NCBI RefSeq assembly: GCF_003860345.1
Contig: NZ_CP034179.1
Coordinates: 2,216,001 to 2,280,000, forward strand
Origin: Caenibius tardaugens NBRC 16725
GTDB lineage: Bacteria; Pseudomonadota; Alphaproteobacteria; Sphingomonadales; Sphingomonadaceae
Reading direction: 5' to 3'
Length of the DNA: 64,000 bases
Shown: one piece after another, positions 47,917-56,877 of the stretch
Layout: each line of letters begins with the position of its first letter
How positions within the stretch are numbered: the stretch's first letter is position 1
The notes under the pieces: generated by a model
What the model was told of the DNA's origin: nothing
The model's input: the letters and a program-made list of their open reading frames with translations, nothing else
Database searches by the model: none
Program-made: the position numbers and the translations under genes

Positions 47917-48266
47917 TTGGCCCCCAGTGGATCGGACCAGCGGGTGTAAGCCTTGACGCAATGGTCGCGCTGGCTGGTCAGGATAAGAAACAGGCGATCG
48001 ATCACCGCCGATGCGATCCGTGCCCAGCGCTTGCCCATCAGGGCATTGCGCCCGCAGTATCCCGATACCGTCAGGCCGTTGCGCGGGCGGTCATCGATCA
48101 CACCGACCAGATAGAGCGGCCAGAAGATCAGGAACGCGGCGATGATGTCGAGCAACACCCATGCCTGCCAGTTCCAGTCGTTCGCCCGTTGGAAGATCGG
48201 CAGCTTGTGACGCAACCAGAAGGCAACGAGCGCGGATAGCACGATATAGAGCGCGAGCCCGATCAT
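47913..48266 (-). CDS. Phage membrane protein of unknown function
   Basis: 117 residues from ATG 48266, which overlaps the stop of the truncated gene upstream (ATGA). Two or more transmembrane helices (GLALYIVLSALVAFWL and WVLLDIIAAFLIFWPLYLVGV), then a basic soluble part with Cys. Belongs to the lysis operon. Confidence 0.6.
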   Translation of the reverse strand: MIGLALYIVLSALVAFWLRHKLPIFQRANDWNWQAWVLLDIIAAFLIFWPLYLVGVIDDRPRNGLTVSGYCGRNALMGKRWARIASAVIDRLFLILTSQRDHCVKAYTRWSDPLGAK

Positions 48267-48435
48267 TCCGACCACCCCGTTTCGATATCGATGGCATCGA
48301 GCGTGTCGAAATCTTCTGCTGCCTCGATTGCGATGCCGAGTGTTTGGGCGAGATCACCCCATCCAACGCATTCAAGCGACCGCTGCAATTCTGCCGACTG
48401 AACTATCCAGACATTTATGGGGCGCTCCTTCACCC
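48263..48435 (-). pseudogene. 3' remnant of a truncated phage gene
   Basis: The frame ends INVWIVQSAELQRSLECVGW followed by AIEAAEDFDTLDAIDIE and overlaps the next gene by ATGA, so it is a genuine gene end. Upstream of about 48435 the frame runs antisense into the GntA-like region and loses its character. This marks the boundary where the prophage was cut. Confidence 0.5.
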
Positions 48436-48571
48436 TCAAAAAATGGCAGCAGTGACCATCATGATGCTCGCAAATTCGACTTTGCTCCTGGTTGCCTGCC
48501 TCGCTGTGACGGGGAACCCCTCGTCCGGAGGTGGGTTTAAGGACCATCATTGGAAAGCATGGTGGTACGAA

Positions 48572-49267
48572 GTGGGGAGTTTTCGCAAGAACCTGTTGGT
48601 GAGAGACCCCGAAGGTCTGAGGCAGCAATTTTTCGATAAGATCGATGAACCCCATTTCCCTTGTGTGGGGGCCAAGTCCGCCTTGGCGCGAGGCACGCTC
48701 AAGGTGCTGGAGGGCCACAACATCGCCAGCGCCTGGGACGATGTGCACATTCATCGCGCTTTGTTGGAATGGGCTCAGGAGTATCGACGTGATCCATCAG
48801 GATTTCGCAGTTTAGCGATTATCTTTGAGCAGCCCCTCGATCTCGATGAGCGTGCGTTTGAAGCCGCAATGTGGCAGCGACTTCAATCTCTGGCCGATAA
48901 AGATCACTGGCTCGGACAGCCTTACGATCACCGGGTCAGTCCCGATCCAAGCGACCCACATTTTTCCTTGAGTTTCGGGCAGGAAGCTTTTTTCGTAGTT
49001 GGCCTTCACCCCAACGCATCGCGCCCAGCGCGCCGGTTCCAAAATCCGACCCTGGTGTTCAATCTGCACGATCAGTTCGAGCGCTTACGCGAAGAAGGAC
49101 GCTACGAGCGCATGCGCAAGGCGATCATTGAACGCGACGTAAAACTCGCGGGCGATCCCAACCCCATGTTGGCGGAGCATGGACGGGCAAGCGAGGCTCG
49201 CCAGTATAGCGGCCGGCAGGTCAGCGCCGACTGGCGCTGTCCTTTCCACGATCCGCGCGCGCAATGA
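48572..49267 (+). CDS. gntA: GntA-like heme-dependent N-hydroxylase (YqcI/YcgG family)
   Basis: About 230 residues. Core motifs of the family are present: FPCVGAKSAL, ASAWDDVHIHRALLEWA, HPNASRPARRF, and the C-terminal WRCPFHDP. GntA hydroxylates a guanidine nitrogen (L-enduracididine-derived intermediate) in guanitoxin synthesis; other members act on unknown guanidines or amines. The start is uncertain: the frame is open back to 48161, with candidate starts at 48443, 48464, 48572 (GTG) and 48599 (GTG). I chose 48572 from the usual distance to FPCVGAK. Coupled by ATGA to a DUF1989 gene. Confidence 0.75.
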   Translation: MGSFRKNLLVRDPEGLRQQFFDKIDEPHFPCVGAKSALARGTLKVLEGHNIASAWDDVHIHRALLEWAQEYRRDPSGFRSLAIIFEQPLDLDERAFEAAMWQRLQSLADKDHWLGQPYDHRVSPDPSDPHFSLSFGQEAFFVVGLHPNASRPARRFQNPTLVFNLHDQFERLREEGRYERMRKAIIERDVKLAGDPNPMLAEHGRASEARQYSGRQVSADWRCPFHDPRAQ

Positions 49268-49848
49268 CGATGGATGTGATCGAGCCCAGGAGCGGGACAG
49301 CATTCCGTCTTGCGCGAGGCCAAAGGCTTCGCGTGGTCGATGTGGAGGGGCAACAAGTCAGCGATCTTCTCGCCTTCAGTTCGGCCGACGTCAGAGAAGT
49401 GATCTCCAACGGAAGAACCTTCGATTACGAGGAAAGCATCAAACTCACCGTGGGGAACACGCTCTGGTCGAACAGGTCGAACCCTATGCTGGAAATCGCC
49501 TCCGATAGCGCCGGTTGCCACGATTTCCTGCTCACTCCGTGTAGCGAAGCAACATTCAGACATTTCTATCCTGATGCCACAGTGCATCGGGGGTGTTTCG
49601 GCAACTTGGCCGAAGCCCTGGGGCCATTCGGCATTGCTCCCGATGCAATCCCGACCGCGTTCAATCTGTTCATGAACGTACCTGTCGATAGCGAAACAGG
49701 GCGCCTGCAAGTGCTTCCTCCTCCCACGCGAGCCGGGGATCATATTGAGCTTGAAGCAAAGATGGATTTGATCGTCGGGCTTACAGCATGCTCCGCATAC
49801 GCTTCCAATGGCGGCACATTCAAGCCTATCGCCTATGAAGTGCTATGA
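49264..49848 (+). CDS. DUF1989 / urea carboxylase-associated family protein
   Basis: 194 residues. Family blocks: GTAFRLARGQRLRVVDVEGQQVSD, LTVGNTLWSNRSNPML, then HDFLLTPCSEATF and NLFMNVPV. Members occur beside urea carboxylase, guanidine carboxylase and GntA-like genes, and have been linked to guanidine-type substrates. The coupling with GntA suggests a two-step conversion of a guanidino or amine compound. Metal-binding Cys/His residues (C in GCHD, TPC) are visible. Confidence 0.85.
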   Translation: MTMDVIEPRSGTAFRLARGQRLRVVDVEGQQVSDLLAFSSADVREVISNGRTFDYEESIKLTVGNTLWSNRSNPMLEIASDSAGCHDFLLTPCSEATFRHFYPDATVHRGCFGNLAEALGPFGIAPDAIPTAFNLFMNVPVDSETGRLQVLPPPTRAGDHIELEAKMDLIVGLTACSAYASNGGTFKPIAYEVL

Positions 49849-50012
49849 TCGAGCTAGCTCGGATGCTTACTCATTCGTACTAGTGACCAGTCGTAGCTCA
49901 GCTCTTTTACCCGGTCCTCGAGCATCGCCATCGAAGCATTTCTTCGCCCAAACTTGAGGATAGGGGACGAGGCTGATCGGGCGCTTTGCCGCGAAGTTTA
50001 TACGCGCCGCGC

Positions 50013-52541
50013 TTATATTGTTTCGGGCAAGCTTTGGGCCGCGAAACCCCAGCCTCTCAAGGGCTTGCTGCGAGACCGTTCCAGCAGGTCGGCCGCGTCC
50101 CTAATGCTGAAGCTGTTCGCCGTTTCGATGTCCTTCAGTTCATCCCACCCAACCGGCACCGCGATGGGGGCCCCCGTCCGAGCGCGGGCGGAGTAGGGCA
50201 GAATAGCAGTGCCGCCGCGCTGGTTACGAAGCCAGTCGATGAAGATGCGGCCCTTGCGTTTGGCCTTGCTCATTGTCGCGGTGAAACGTTCCGGCTCGGC
50301 GATGCTAAGCGCCTCGGCGAAGCGCTTCGCGAAATCCTTGTGCACGGCCCAGTCGTGCCCGGGCGTAAGCGGGAGCACTACATGTACACCTTTGCCGCCC
50401 GAGAGCATCGCGAAGCTGACAAGGCCAAGATCGGCGAGATGCTGACGGATTTGGCGTGCCGCCCGCTTCACCTCTGCGAAATCCAGTCCTTCGTCGGGAT
50501 CAAGATCGAAGATCATGCGATCGGGATGCTCAACATCTGCGGTACTCGCGCACCAGCCGTGGAACTCAATCGTGCCCATCTGGACACAGGCCAGAAGGCC
50601 CGCCGTGTCGGTGACGTAGAGATAATCTTCAACGCCACCATGCTTCTCGGCAATCGGTACATGGCTCACATGCGGGCCGAACGATCCGCTGTCATGTTTC
50701 TGGAAAAAACATTTGCGTGCACGGCCTTGCGGGCAACGTACCAGGCTGATCGGTCGATGGGCTGCAAAAGGTAACATCAGCGGTGCGATGCTCTCATAAT
50801 AGGTGGCGAGATCACCTTTGGTTTCGCCGGTTTCCGGGAAAATCACGCGGTCGGGATGGGTGATCCTGATCGCGGCCGTCTCTTGGGGGGCGGCAAGCGC
50901 CCGTTCCGGCTTGACTTCCTGTGCGGTCTTGTCGGTGCGCAGCGCGATGAAGCTGCCGTGGCGCACGCGGCCCTCGGCGGTGAATTCGGCGAAGGCGACC
51001 TCGGCGACCAGTTTCGGCGTCACCCAGTGCGCACCCCGCGCCTCGGCGCGGGGCACAGGGGCCGGGGCCGTCTTGCGGGTCAGCGTTGCTATCCGGTTGG
51101 CAAGATCGTCCATCGTCGCGCTGTTGAAACCCGTCCCGACTTTGCCCTTGTACACGAGCACATCGCCTTCACGCTGGGCCAGCAGCAACGATTTGAACGC
51201 CCGGCCGCGCGTACCGCTCGTCGTCCAACCGATGATGACGAATTCCTGACGCCGGGTGCATTTGACCTTGACCCAGTTGCGGGTGCGCTCTCCCCGATAG
51301 GGTGCATCCACGCGCTTGGCGATGATCCCCTCCTGCCCGGCCACGCACATGGCGGAGAACAGCTTTTCTCCTGCGCCGATTACATGGTCTGCAACATGAA
51401 CAGGCGGGCGGCTGTCTGCAAGCAGGGCTTCGAGCCGTTCCTTGCGTTCGATGGCGGGAAGGGGTTTGAGGTCCAGCCCATCCTGCAGCAGCAGATCGAA
51501 AGCGTGAAAAGCCAGGTGGTCTTTTTCCTGTTGCTGGCCGTGGCCGCGTTTCAGCACGTTCTGAAGGGCGGAGAAATCGGGATTGCCTTGACTGTCGTAA
51601 GCGACGATCTCGCCGTCGATCAGGCAGGGGGGCAGGTCGAGCGCCGCTATCTGTTGGGCAAGCGGTTCGAACTTGTCCGTCCAGTCGAGGCTTGAACGTG
51701 TGTAGATGCGCACCTTGCTGCTGCTGGCGGCCACCAGCGCGCGATAGCCGTCGAACTTGATTTCATGCATCCAGCCATTGCCGGTGGGTATGGTATCGAC
51801 CAGCGTGGCAAGCTGAACCGGCTGGAATGTCGGTAGTGCGGAGGATGCATCTTTTCTGGTGCGGGCTGTTTTAGGGCGCAGGCCGGCATTGTGGCGCGCC
51901 GCCTTCTTCATGGCCGCGTCGAAATCCTTGCCTTTCTTGTTTTGCAGGGGGTGCGTTCCCGCTTTATCCGCCGCGATCTGCGCCATCGACCGCCCCGTCA
52001 GCACGCTGGTGAGACCCTGCTCGACCAGATCTGCGGAATTGCTGGCATAGGCATCAGCGATTTTACGAAGCAGCCAGTTCTCGCGTTTTTCGCCGGGGCG
52101 CGGGCGCATCCGCACCAGCAACCATTCGCCTTTCATGCGCTCGCCATGGAGGCGGAAGTGGAGATGGCCTTTCTCGATATCCTTCGCACTCTTGCCCTCC
52201 ACGGGTTCCCATGTGCCCTGATCCCAGAGCATGACGGTGCCGCCGCCATATTCGCCCTTGGGTATTGTCCCTTCGAACCGCGCGTAAGAGAGCGGGTGAT
52301 CCTCGGTACGCACCGCGAGGCGCTTGTCGTCGGGGTCGGTGCTTGGGCCTTTCGTGATGGCCCAACTCTTGAGCACGCCGTCTGCCTCCAGACGAAAATC
52401 CCAATGAAGGCGCGTGGCGCCATGCTTTTGAACGATGAAAAGGTTGCCATCCGTGCTGCGCCCGGTCTTGCCTGCGGGTTCGGATGTACGCGTGAAATCC
52501 CGCTTCTCGTTGTAGCGCGAAAGCGGATCGGCGCTGGCCAT
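50013..52541 (-). CDS. ligD: Multifunctional ATP-dependent DNA ligase LigD
   Basis: 842 residues from ATG 52541 (the frame is open upstream without similarity). Order: 3'-phosphoesterase domain (about residues 15-180, HGATRLHWDFRLE), ATP-dependent ligase domain (nucleotidyl-Lys in EIKFDGYRA, about residue 262, then OB fold) and C-terminal primase-polymerase domain (catalytic DLDPDEG near residue 680). It repairs double-strand breaks by non-homologous end joining with Ku. The ATG overlaps the stop of the MgtC gene by one base (TAATG). Complete and of normal length. Confidence 0.95.
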   Translation of the reverse strand: MASADPLSRYNEKRDFTRTSEPAGKTGRSTDGNLFIVQKHGATRLHWDFRLEADGVLKSWAITKGPSTDPDDKRLAVRTEDHPLSYARFEGTIPKGEYGGGTVMLWDQGTWEPVEGKSAKDIEKGHLHFRLHGERMKGEWLLVRMRPRPGEKRENWLLRKIADAYASNSADLVEQGLTSVLTGRSMAQIAADKAGTHPLQNKKGKDFDAAMKKAARHNAGLRPKTARTRKDASSALPTFQPVQLATLVDTIPTGNGWMHEIKFDGYRALVAASSSKVRIYTRSSLDWTDKFEPLAQQIAALDLPPCLIDGEIVAYDSQGNPDFSALQNVLKRGHGQQQEKDHLAFHAFDLLLQDGLDLKPLPAIERKERLEALLADSRPPVHVADHVIGAGEKLFSAMCVAGQEGIIAKRVDAPYRGERTRNWVKVKCTRRQEFVIIGWTTSGTRGRAFKSLLLAQREGDVLVYKGKVGTGFNSATMDDLANRIATLTRKTAPAPVPRAEARGAHWVTPKLVAEVAFAEFTAEGRVRHGSFIALRTDKTAQEVKPERALAAPQETAAIRITHPDRVIFPETGETKGDLATYYESIAPLMLPFAAHRPISLVRCPQGRARKCFFQKHDSGSFGPHVSHVPIAEKHGGVEDYLYVTDTAGLLACVQMGTIEFHGWCASTADVEHPDRMIFDLDPDEGLDFAEVKRAARQIRQHLADLGLVSFAMLSGGKGVHVVLPLTPGHDWAVHKDFAKRFAEALSIAEPERFTATMSKAKRKGRIFIDWLRNQRGGTAILPYSARARTGAPIAVPVGWDELKDIETANSFSIRDAADLLERSRSKPLRGWGFAAQSLPETI

Positions 52542-53026
52542 TATCCCTGCTCCCGGTCCTGGCCGAAGCGGCTCAGCCACCGGCGTTCGAACAGCGCGAG
52601 ACCGGACATCATCACGACCGCGACAATGGCCGCGACCAAAACCAGCGGCCATTGCCCGGCGCCGCAAGCAATACCGATAACGGTCGCCAGCCAGATGTGG
52701 GCGGCCGTGGTAAGGTTGTGCACCGTACCCTTGCTTACTACGATCAATCCTGCGGCGATGATGCCGACGAAAGCGCCAGCACCCTCGAAGATGCGTAGAG
52801 GGTCCATGCGCGAGCCGTCGGTATCGAGCTGATGATAGAGTGCAATCGAACAGACTGTCATCACAGCAGCGCTGAAGCAGATCAGGCCATGAGTCCGAAG
52901 GCCGGCGTCATGACCCTTGAGCTCCCGATCGAGACCAAGCAGCAAGCCCAGTATTGCCGCCGTCCCAAGGCGCATCAGGATCGTCATGTCGATCCAGTGG
53001 AGCGGTGTATCGGGGTTTAGCTCCAT
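52541..53026 (-). CDS. MgtC/SapB-family membrane protein
   Basis: 161 residues from ATG 53026. Hydrophobic helices include LGTAAILGLLLGLDRELKGHDAGLRTH, the MgtC signature with conserved R, D and H. MgtC proteins restrain F1Fo ATPase and help survival in low Mg2+ or acid in pathogens; the role here is unknown. It is sandwiched with near-zero spacing between ku and ligD, so it is made together with the NHEJ enzymes. Confidence 0.88.
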   Translation of the reverse strand: MELNPDTPLHWIDMTILMRLGTAAILGLLLGLDRELKGHDAGLRTHGLICFSAAVMTVCSIALYHQLDTDGSRMDPLRIFEGAGAFVGIIAAGLIVVSKGTVHNLTTAAHIWLATVIGIACGAGQWPLVLVAAIVAVVMMSGLALFERRWLSRFGQDREQG

Positions 53027-53027
53027 C

Positions 53028-53906
53028 TCATCCGGCCTTCCGGTTGCGGGTAGAGGCAGTCTTTTTTGTGGTGGTTTTCTTTGCGGGTGATTTTGTGGAT
53101 GCCTTTGCAGGAGCACCTCCGCCCACCGATTTGCGTAGAGCGGCCATCAGATCGATCACATTGCTGCCGGCGGCAGGACGACCCTCGTCAGGGTCCTCGA
53201 GAATGCGCCGGTTGCCTTTTGCCTTGCGTTTCTTCTCGATCAGGCGATGCAGCGCTTCCACATAGCGATCATGAAATTCGGCCGGTTTGAACGGAGCGGT
53301 CTTCTTGTCGATAAGCGTTGTTGCAAGGTCCAGCAACTCGGGCTGAGGCTTCGCATCGGCAATGTCGCGGAAATAGCTCTGTGCCTTGTTGACCTCGTCG
53401 GCATAGCGCAACACCTCCATCACCAGTCCACGCCCGCATGGCTTGATCGACACCAGCTGTTCGCGGCCACGAACCGACAACTGGCCGAGGCCGACCTTTT
53501 TGGTCTGACGCAACGCATCACGAAGAACGATATAGGCTTCTTCCGCCAGATCATCAGCGGGAACCATGAAATAGGGCTTCTCATAATAGAGAACATCGAT
53601 CTCGCTGGCGTCAACGAACTGCACCAGTTCCAGCGTCTTGCGGCTCTCGATCTTGACCGCTTCTATCTCATCCTGTTCCAATAGGACATATTCGCCCTTC
53701 TCGACCTCATAGCCTTTGACAATTTCGTCGCGATCGACGGGGCCAACGCCGGGCGCGACCTTTTCATAGCGGATGCGCTTGCCACTCGGTTCGTGGACCT
53801 GGTGAAAACTGATCGCCGCGCCGGATTTCGTCGCCGGATAAACCTCCACCGGGATGGAAACCAACGCTAGACGTATTTGACCCTGCCAATATGCTCGTGC
53901 TGCCAT
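53028..53906 (-). CDS. ku: Non-homologous end-joining protein Ku
   Basis: 292 residues from ATG 53906, chosen because AGGAG at 53914-53918 is spaced 7 nt from it. N-terminal Ku core (ARAYWQGQIRLALVSIPVEVY), central GYEVEKGEYVLLEQDE, and a long Lys/Thr/Ala-rich C-terminal tail (KSPAKKTTTKKTASTR) that binds DNA and recruits LigD. Homodimer that caps DNA ends. Preceded by an EcfG-like promoter, in line with stress-controlled ku genes in other alphaproteobacteria. Confidence 0.95.
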   Translation of the reverse strand: MAARAYWQGQIRLALVSIPVEVYPATKSGAAISFHQVHEPSGKRIRYEKVAPGVGPVDRDEIVKGYEVEKGEYVLLEQDEIEAVKIESRKTLELVQFVDASEIDVLYYEKPYFMVPADDLAEEAYIVLRDALRQTKKVGLGQLSVRGREQLVSIKPCGRGLVMEVLRYADEVNKAQSYFRDIADAKPQPELLDLATTLIDKKTAPFKPAEFHDRYVEALHRLIEKKRKAKGNRRILEDPDEGRPAAGSNVIDLMAALRKSVGGGAPAKASTKSPAKKTTTKKTASTRNRKAG

Positions 53907-53926
53907 TCGCAATCTCCTGCGTAGGA

Positions 53927-53951
53927 AGCGGATAGCGCAGTCATTGGTTCC
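53927..53951 (-). promoter_or_regulatory. EcfG-like promoter for ku-mgtC-ligD
   Basis: On the minus strand GGAAC (53951-53947), 16 nt, then CGCT (53930-53927), one base from the general-stress consensus GGAAC-N16/17-CGTT. The distance to the Ku Shine-Dalgarno is short but workable. Confidence 0.45.
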
Positions 53952-54329
53952 ATGCCGTCGCCACGAGATCGTACGTTCACACGATAATTACGCCATTGGT
54001 AAGCTGGATCTGACTTAGTGGACAATCGCACGTCGCGTCTCAGCTTCTAGGATCCGATTTGTTTCCTTCGTATCATCGTTTTGAAACAGAGAGATGATCG
54101 CATATCCGCACCTTTGCGCGCAAAGAGGGCGGCCACGGCTTGAACTACTCTGCTGTGGGCGGCGGGGATGATGGCAATATTATACGTCAGTCATCCTGAA
54201 ACGGGATAGCGCGGCTGCCGCTCCGCTGGGGCATCGCATTGCTCCCTGAACTGAGATCGATCCCAAACCGCGATCGTTCATCTCAAGACTGCAAGTCGCA
54301 CTAGAAATTCAATTTGTCGCGTAAGATTG
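53952..54329. other. Intergenic between ku and cinA
   Basis: About 380 bases with divergent promoters at both ends. No gene is supported in the centre. Confidence 0.4.
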
Positions 54330-54355
54330 GGAACTGCAGGGATGTGGAAGACGTT
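54330..54355 (+). promoter_or_regulatory. EcfG-type promoter for cinA
   Basis: GGAAC (54330-54334), N17, CGTT (54352-54355) is a perfect match to the alphaproteobacterial general stress response consensus. Transcription would start about 54361-54363, immediately before ATG 54364, so the mRNA may be leaderless or the true start may be an internal codon. Confidence 0.65.
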
Positions 54356-54363
54356 TTGGTCAC

Positions 54364-54924
54364 ATGGACTTCTCCAGTAACCATAAGGAAGCGGAGACGT
54401 TGGAGCCCGCGCTGCCCGCTGATCTAATCTGCGACGCGATCATGGTGCTGAAAGTTGCAGTGCGCGCGGGCCTAAAGATCGCGACGGCGGAGAGCTGCAC
54501 GGGTGGCATGCTGGCTTCGTTGCTGACCGACATCGAAGGGGTAAGCCATGTCTTTGATCGTGGCTTTGTGACCTATAGTGACGCATCTAAATGTGATCTT
54601 CTCGGGATCTCACCTGATTTGATCTTTGATTATGGCGCTGTCAGCGAACCTATAGTGTGCGCGATGGCACGGGGGGCCTTGCAGCGGTCCGAGGCCTCGC
54701 TCGCCATCGCCATCACCGGCTTCACCGGCAAGGGAAGCCCATCGGAAGAGGCGGGTTTGGTGCATTTGGCCTGCGCAATGAGTGATGGCACCGTTCATCA
54801 TCAGCTCTGCCATTTCGGGGATATCGGCCGGGGGACAACCCGAATTGCGACCTTGCGTGTCGCCGTTGCTATGTTGCGGCAAGGTGCAGATCACCTTGCG
54901 ATTAGTTACGCGTTAGCAGAGTGA
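54364..54924 (+). CDS. CinA-family nicotinamide-nucleotide amidase (PncC-like)
   Basis: 186 residues, the stand-alone C-terminal CinA domain. Motifs: KIATAESCTGGMLASLLTD at about residue 40 and AIAITGFTG (usually ITGIAG). Family reaction: NMN to nicotinate mononucleotide plus ammonia, which spares NAD turnover products; LigD and DNA ligases release nucleotide by-products. The N-terminal 25 residues are extra. Driven by an EcfG-type promoter. Confidence 0.85.
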   Translation: MDFSSNHKEAETLEPALPADLICDAIMVLKVAVRAGLKIATAESCTGGMLASLLTDIEGVSHVFDRGFVTYSDASKCDLLGISPDLIFDYGAVSEPIVCAMARGALQRSEASLAIAITGFTGKGSPSEEAGLVHLACAMSDGTVHHQLCHFGDIGRGTTRIATLRVAVAMLRQGADHLAISYALAE

Positions 54925-55507
54925 TCTCATGGTTCCGGAACCGCCAGATAGGATTCTTCCAGAAGCCGGGAGACCAGGGAACTTGACTTCCCTGTGTTGC
55001 TCACACCTCAGGGTATTCATCGCGGCCTTGTCAGTTTCGCAAAGGCAATGGATACACCAGAGCGAAAGTACTGTGTGCAAATCACGATGGCGTGTGAGCG
55101 ATTCACTGAAGCTACGGACTTCGGTGACAGCGGGATTATTCGTCTCGTTTGCTGTACGTCATGAGCCTAAACGCCTGATGCACAGAAAGTGTCTCTGCAT
55201 AGGTGGCTCCTGACGCGATGGAGTCAGGCGGGAGCAAACGTTCAACTGAATATCAACAGATTAAGCGATATCGAAACGGCTGCAGGTCTCAAAGTCGAAG
55301 TCGGTCACGGACAAATATCGATCAACTGGGGGGATGCGGAATTCATCGCGCATCCGGGGCGCCTGATCTCAATTTTTCGCAAGCGCGCAAACCCAAACCG
55401 TGCATTCCCGTTACTTGTACAAGCGCTGGCTGGTCCGGTGACGGGCCAAGGCCGCACTGGTCATGCCAGTCCCGCTTCCATCGACGCGGGTATGAGGAAA
55501 ATGCGAC
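54925..55507. other. Intergenic, no supported gene
   Basis: 583 bases. Starts with the 12-bp palindrome GGTTCCGGAACC (54931-54942). Frames present have no family likeness. It holds the promoter of the SDR gene, though I see no GGAAC box at the right distance. Confidence 0.4.
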
Positions 55508-56357
55508 ATGGTGGCACGGGTTGGACGTGTGAAGGAGGATGGCCTTCCCGGGCACGAAAGCAAGCTCGAACCCAAACCTGATTGGGAGCCGCACTATTCC
55601 GGTTCGGGCCGGCTGGCAGGCAAAGTGGCGCTGATTACTGGCGCCGATAGCGGGATCGGCCGTGCCGTTGCGGCTCTGTTCGCGCGCGAGGGGGCCGACA
55701 TCGCCATTATCTATCTGTGCGAACACGATGATGCTGCCAAAACTGCGGAGATAGTGGCTGCGGAAGGCCGTAAATCCCTCGTTCTCGCCGGCGATGTCGG
55801 AGATCCCAAGTTCTGCGAACAGGCCATTAAAAAAACTGTGAAATCGCTGGGGCGACTGGACATCCTCGTCAACAACGCCGGGGAACAGCATCCGGACCCC
55901 GAGATTGAGGACATCACCGACAAGCAATTGCAGCGGACTTTTCAGACCAATATTTTCAGTATGTTCTATCTTTCGCAGGCCGCGCGCCCGCATCTGAAAA
56001 AGGGGAGCGCCATCATCAACTGCACCAGTGGTGAATTACAAAGGGTCTAGTGAACTGCTGGACTATTCCAGCAGCAAGGGCGCGATCACCGCATTCACCC
56101 GTTCCTTATCCGAAAACCTCGTCGGCAAGGGAATCCGTGTCAATGCGGTGGCGCCCGGGCCGATATGGACACCGCTCAATCCGATGGGGGGCGCAACCAA
56201 AGAAAAGATGAAATCATTCGGCAAGAACACGCCAATGAAACGACCGGGGCAGCCCAACGAGGTCGCTCCCAGCTTCCTGTTTCTGGCCTGTGCGGATTCA
56301 AGCTATATGTCGGGTCAGGTGCTTCATCCGAATGGCGGCACCATCGTTAATGGATAG
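55508..56357 (+). pseudogene. Frameshifted SDR oxidoreductase (YhdF/YghA-type)
   Basis: The first frame (55508-56050) runs to SAIINCTSGE and then stops; the second (from 56028) continues VNYKGSSELLDYSSSKGAITAFTRSL to the end. Known homologues read ...NTTSVTAYKG..DYSATKGA, so one extra G in AGTGGTG near 56030 breaks the gene. The cofactor loop is TGADSGIG and the catalytic YSSSK is in the second frame. Family members are stress-induced dehydrogenases with an N-terminal extension as here. Real mutation or sequencing error cannot be separated. Confidence 0.8.
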
Positions 56358-56877
56358 CGCTGCCAACCTACCCGATGGACTGGACCGGCGAAATATAGAG
56401 GCGCGTAGCTGGCATCGCCATGCCAGTGTGGCCTCGCTTGCGACACTGGCAACTATCGTTCTTCTGGCCGCGACAGGCCTGTTCGGTGGCTATGCCAACA
56501 GAGTTTGTATGCATGATACCCGCGTGGCCCGCATAACATTCACCTATCCCGAAAATATCCGCAACGGGGAGTTCTTTGAAACCACAATCGAAGTGGAAGC
56601 AAAAAAGGCAATCGTCGATCTGACGATTGATATGCCTTCGACTTACTGGCGCAATATTACCATCAATTCGATGATACCTTCGCCCATCACGGAAAAGCCG
56701 GGACCATCCAGTTTTCAGCTAGGCTACGGACCGCTCGATCCGGGACAGAAAGTGCTCATCAAATATGATGGTCAGGTCAACCCCTCGCTCGTGGGAAGCA
56801 CGCACGGGAAAATCAAGATCAGCGACCGGACGCAGCTGATCACCGCTCACGAAGCCCAGCTAAGAGTGTATCCGTAA
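56350..56877 (+). CDS. Membrane-anchored protein preceding DUF421 protein
   Basis: 175 residues from ATG 56350, which overlaps the SDR stop. One N-terminal transmembrane helix (VASLATLATIVLLAATGLFGG) and a beta-rich extracytoplasmic domain (ARITFTYPENIRNGEFFETTIEVEAKKAI). Its stop overlaps the ATG of the DUF421 gene (TAATG). Probably a partner of that membrane protein. Family not recognised. Confidence 0.72.
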   Translation: MDSAANLPDGLDRRNIEARSWHRHASVASLATLATIVLLAATGLFGGYANRVCMHDTRVARITFTYPENIRNGEFFETTIEVEAKKAIVDLTIDMPSTYWRNITINSMIPSPITEKPGPSSFQLGYGPLDPGQKVLIKYDGQVNPSLVGSTHGKIKISDRTQLITAHEAQLRVYP

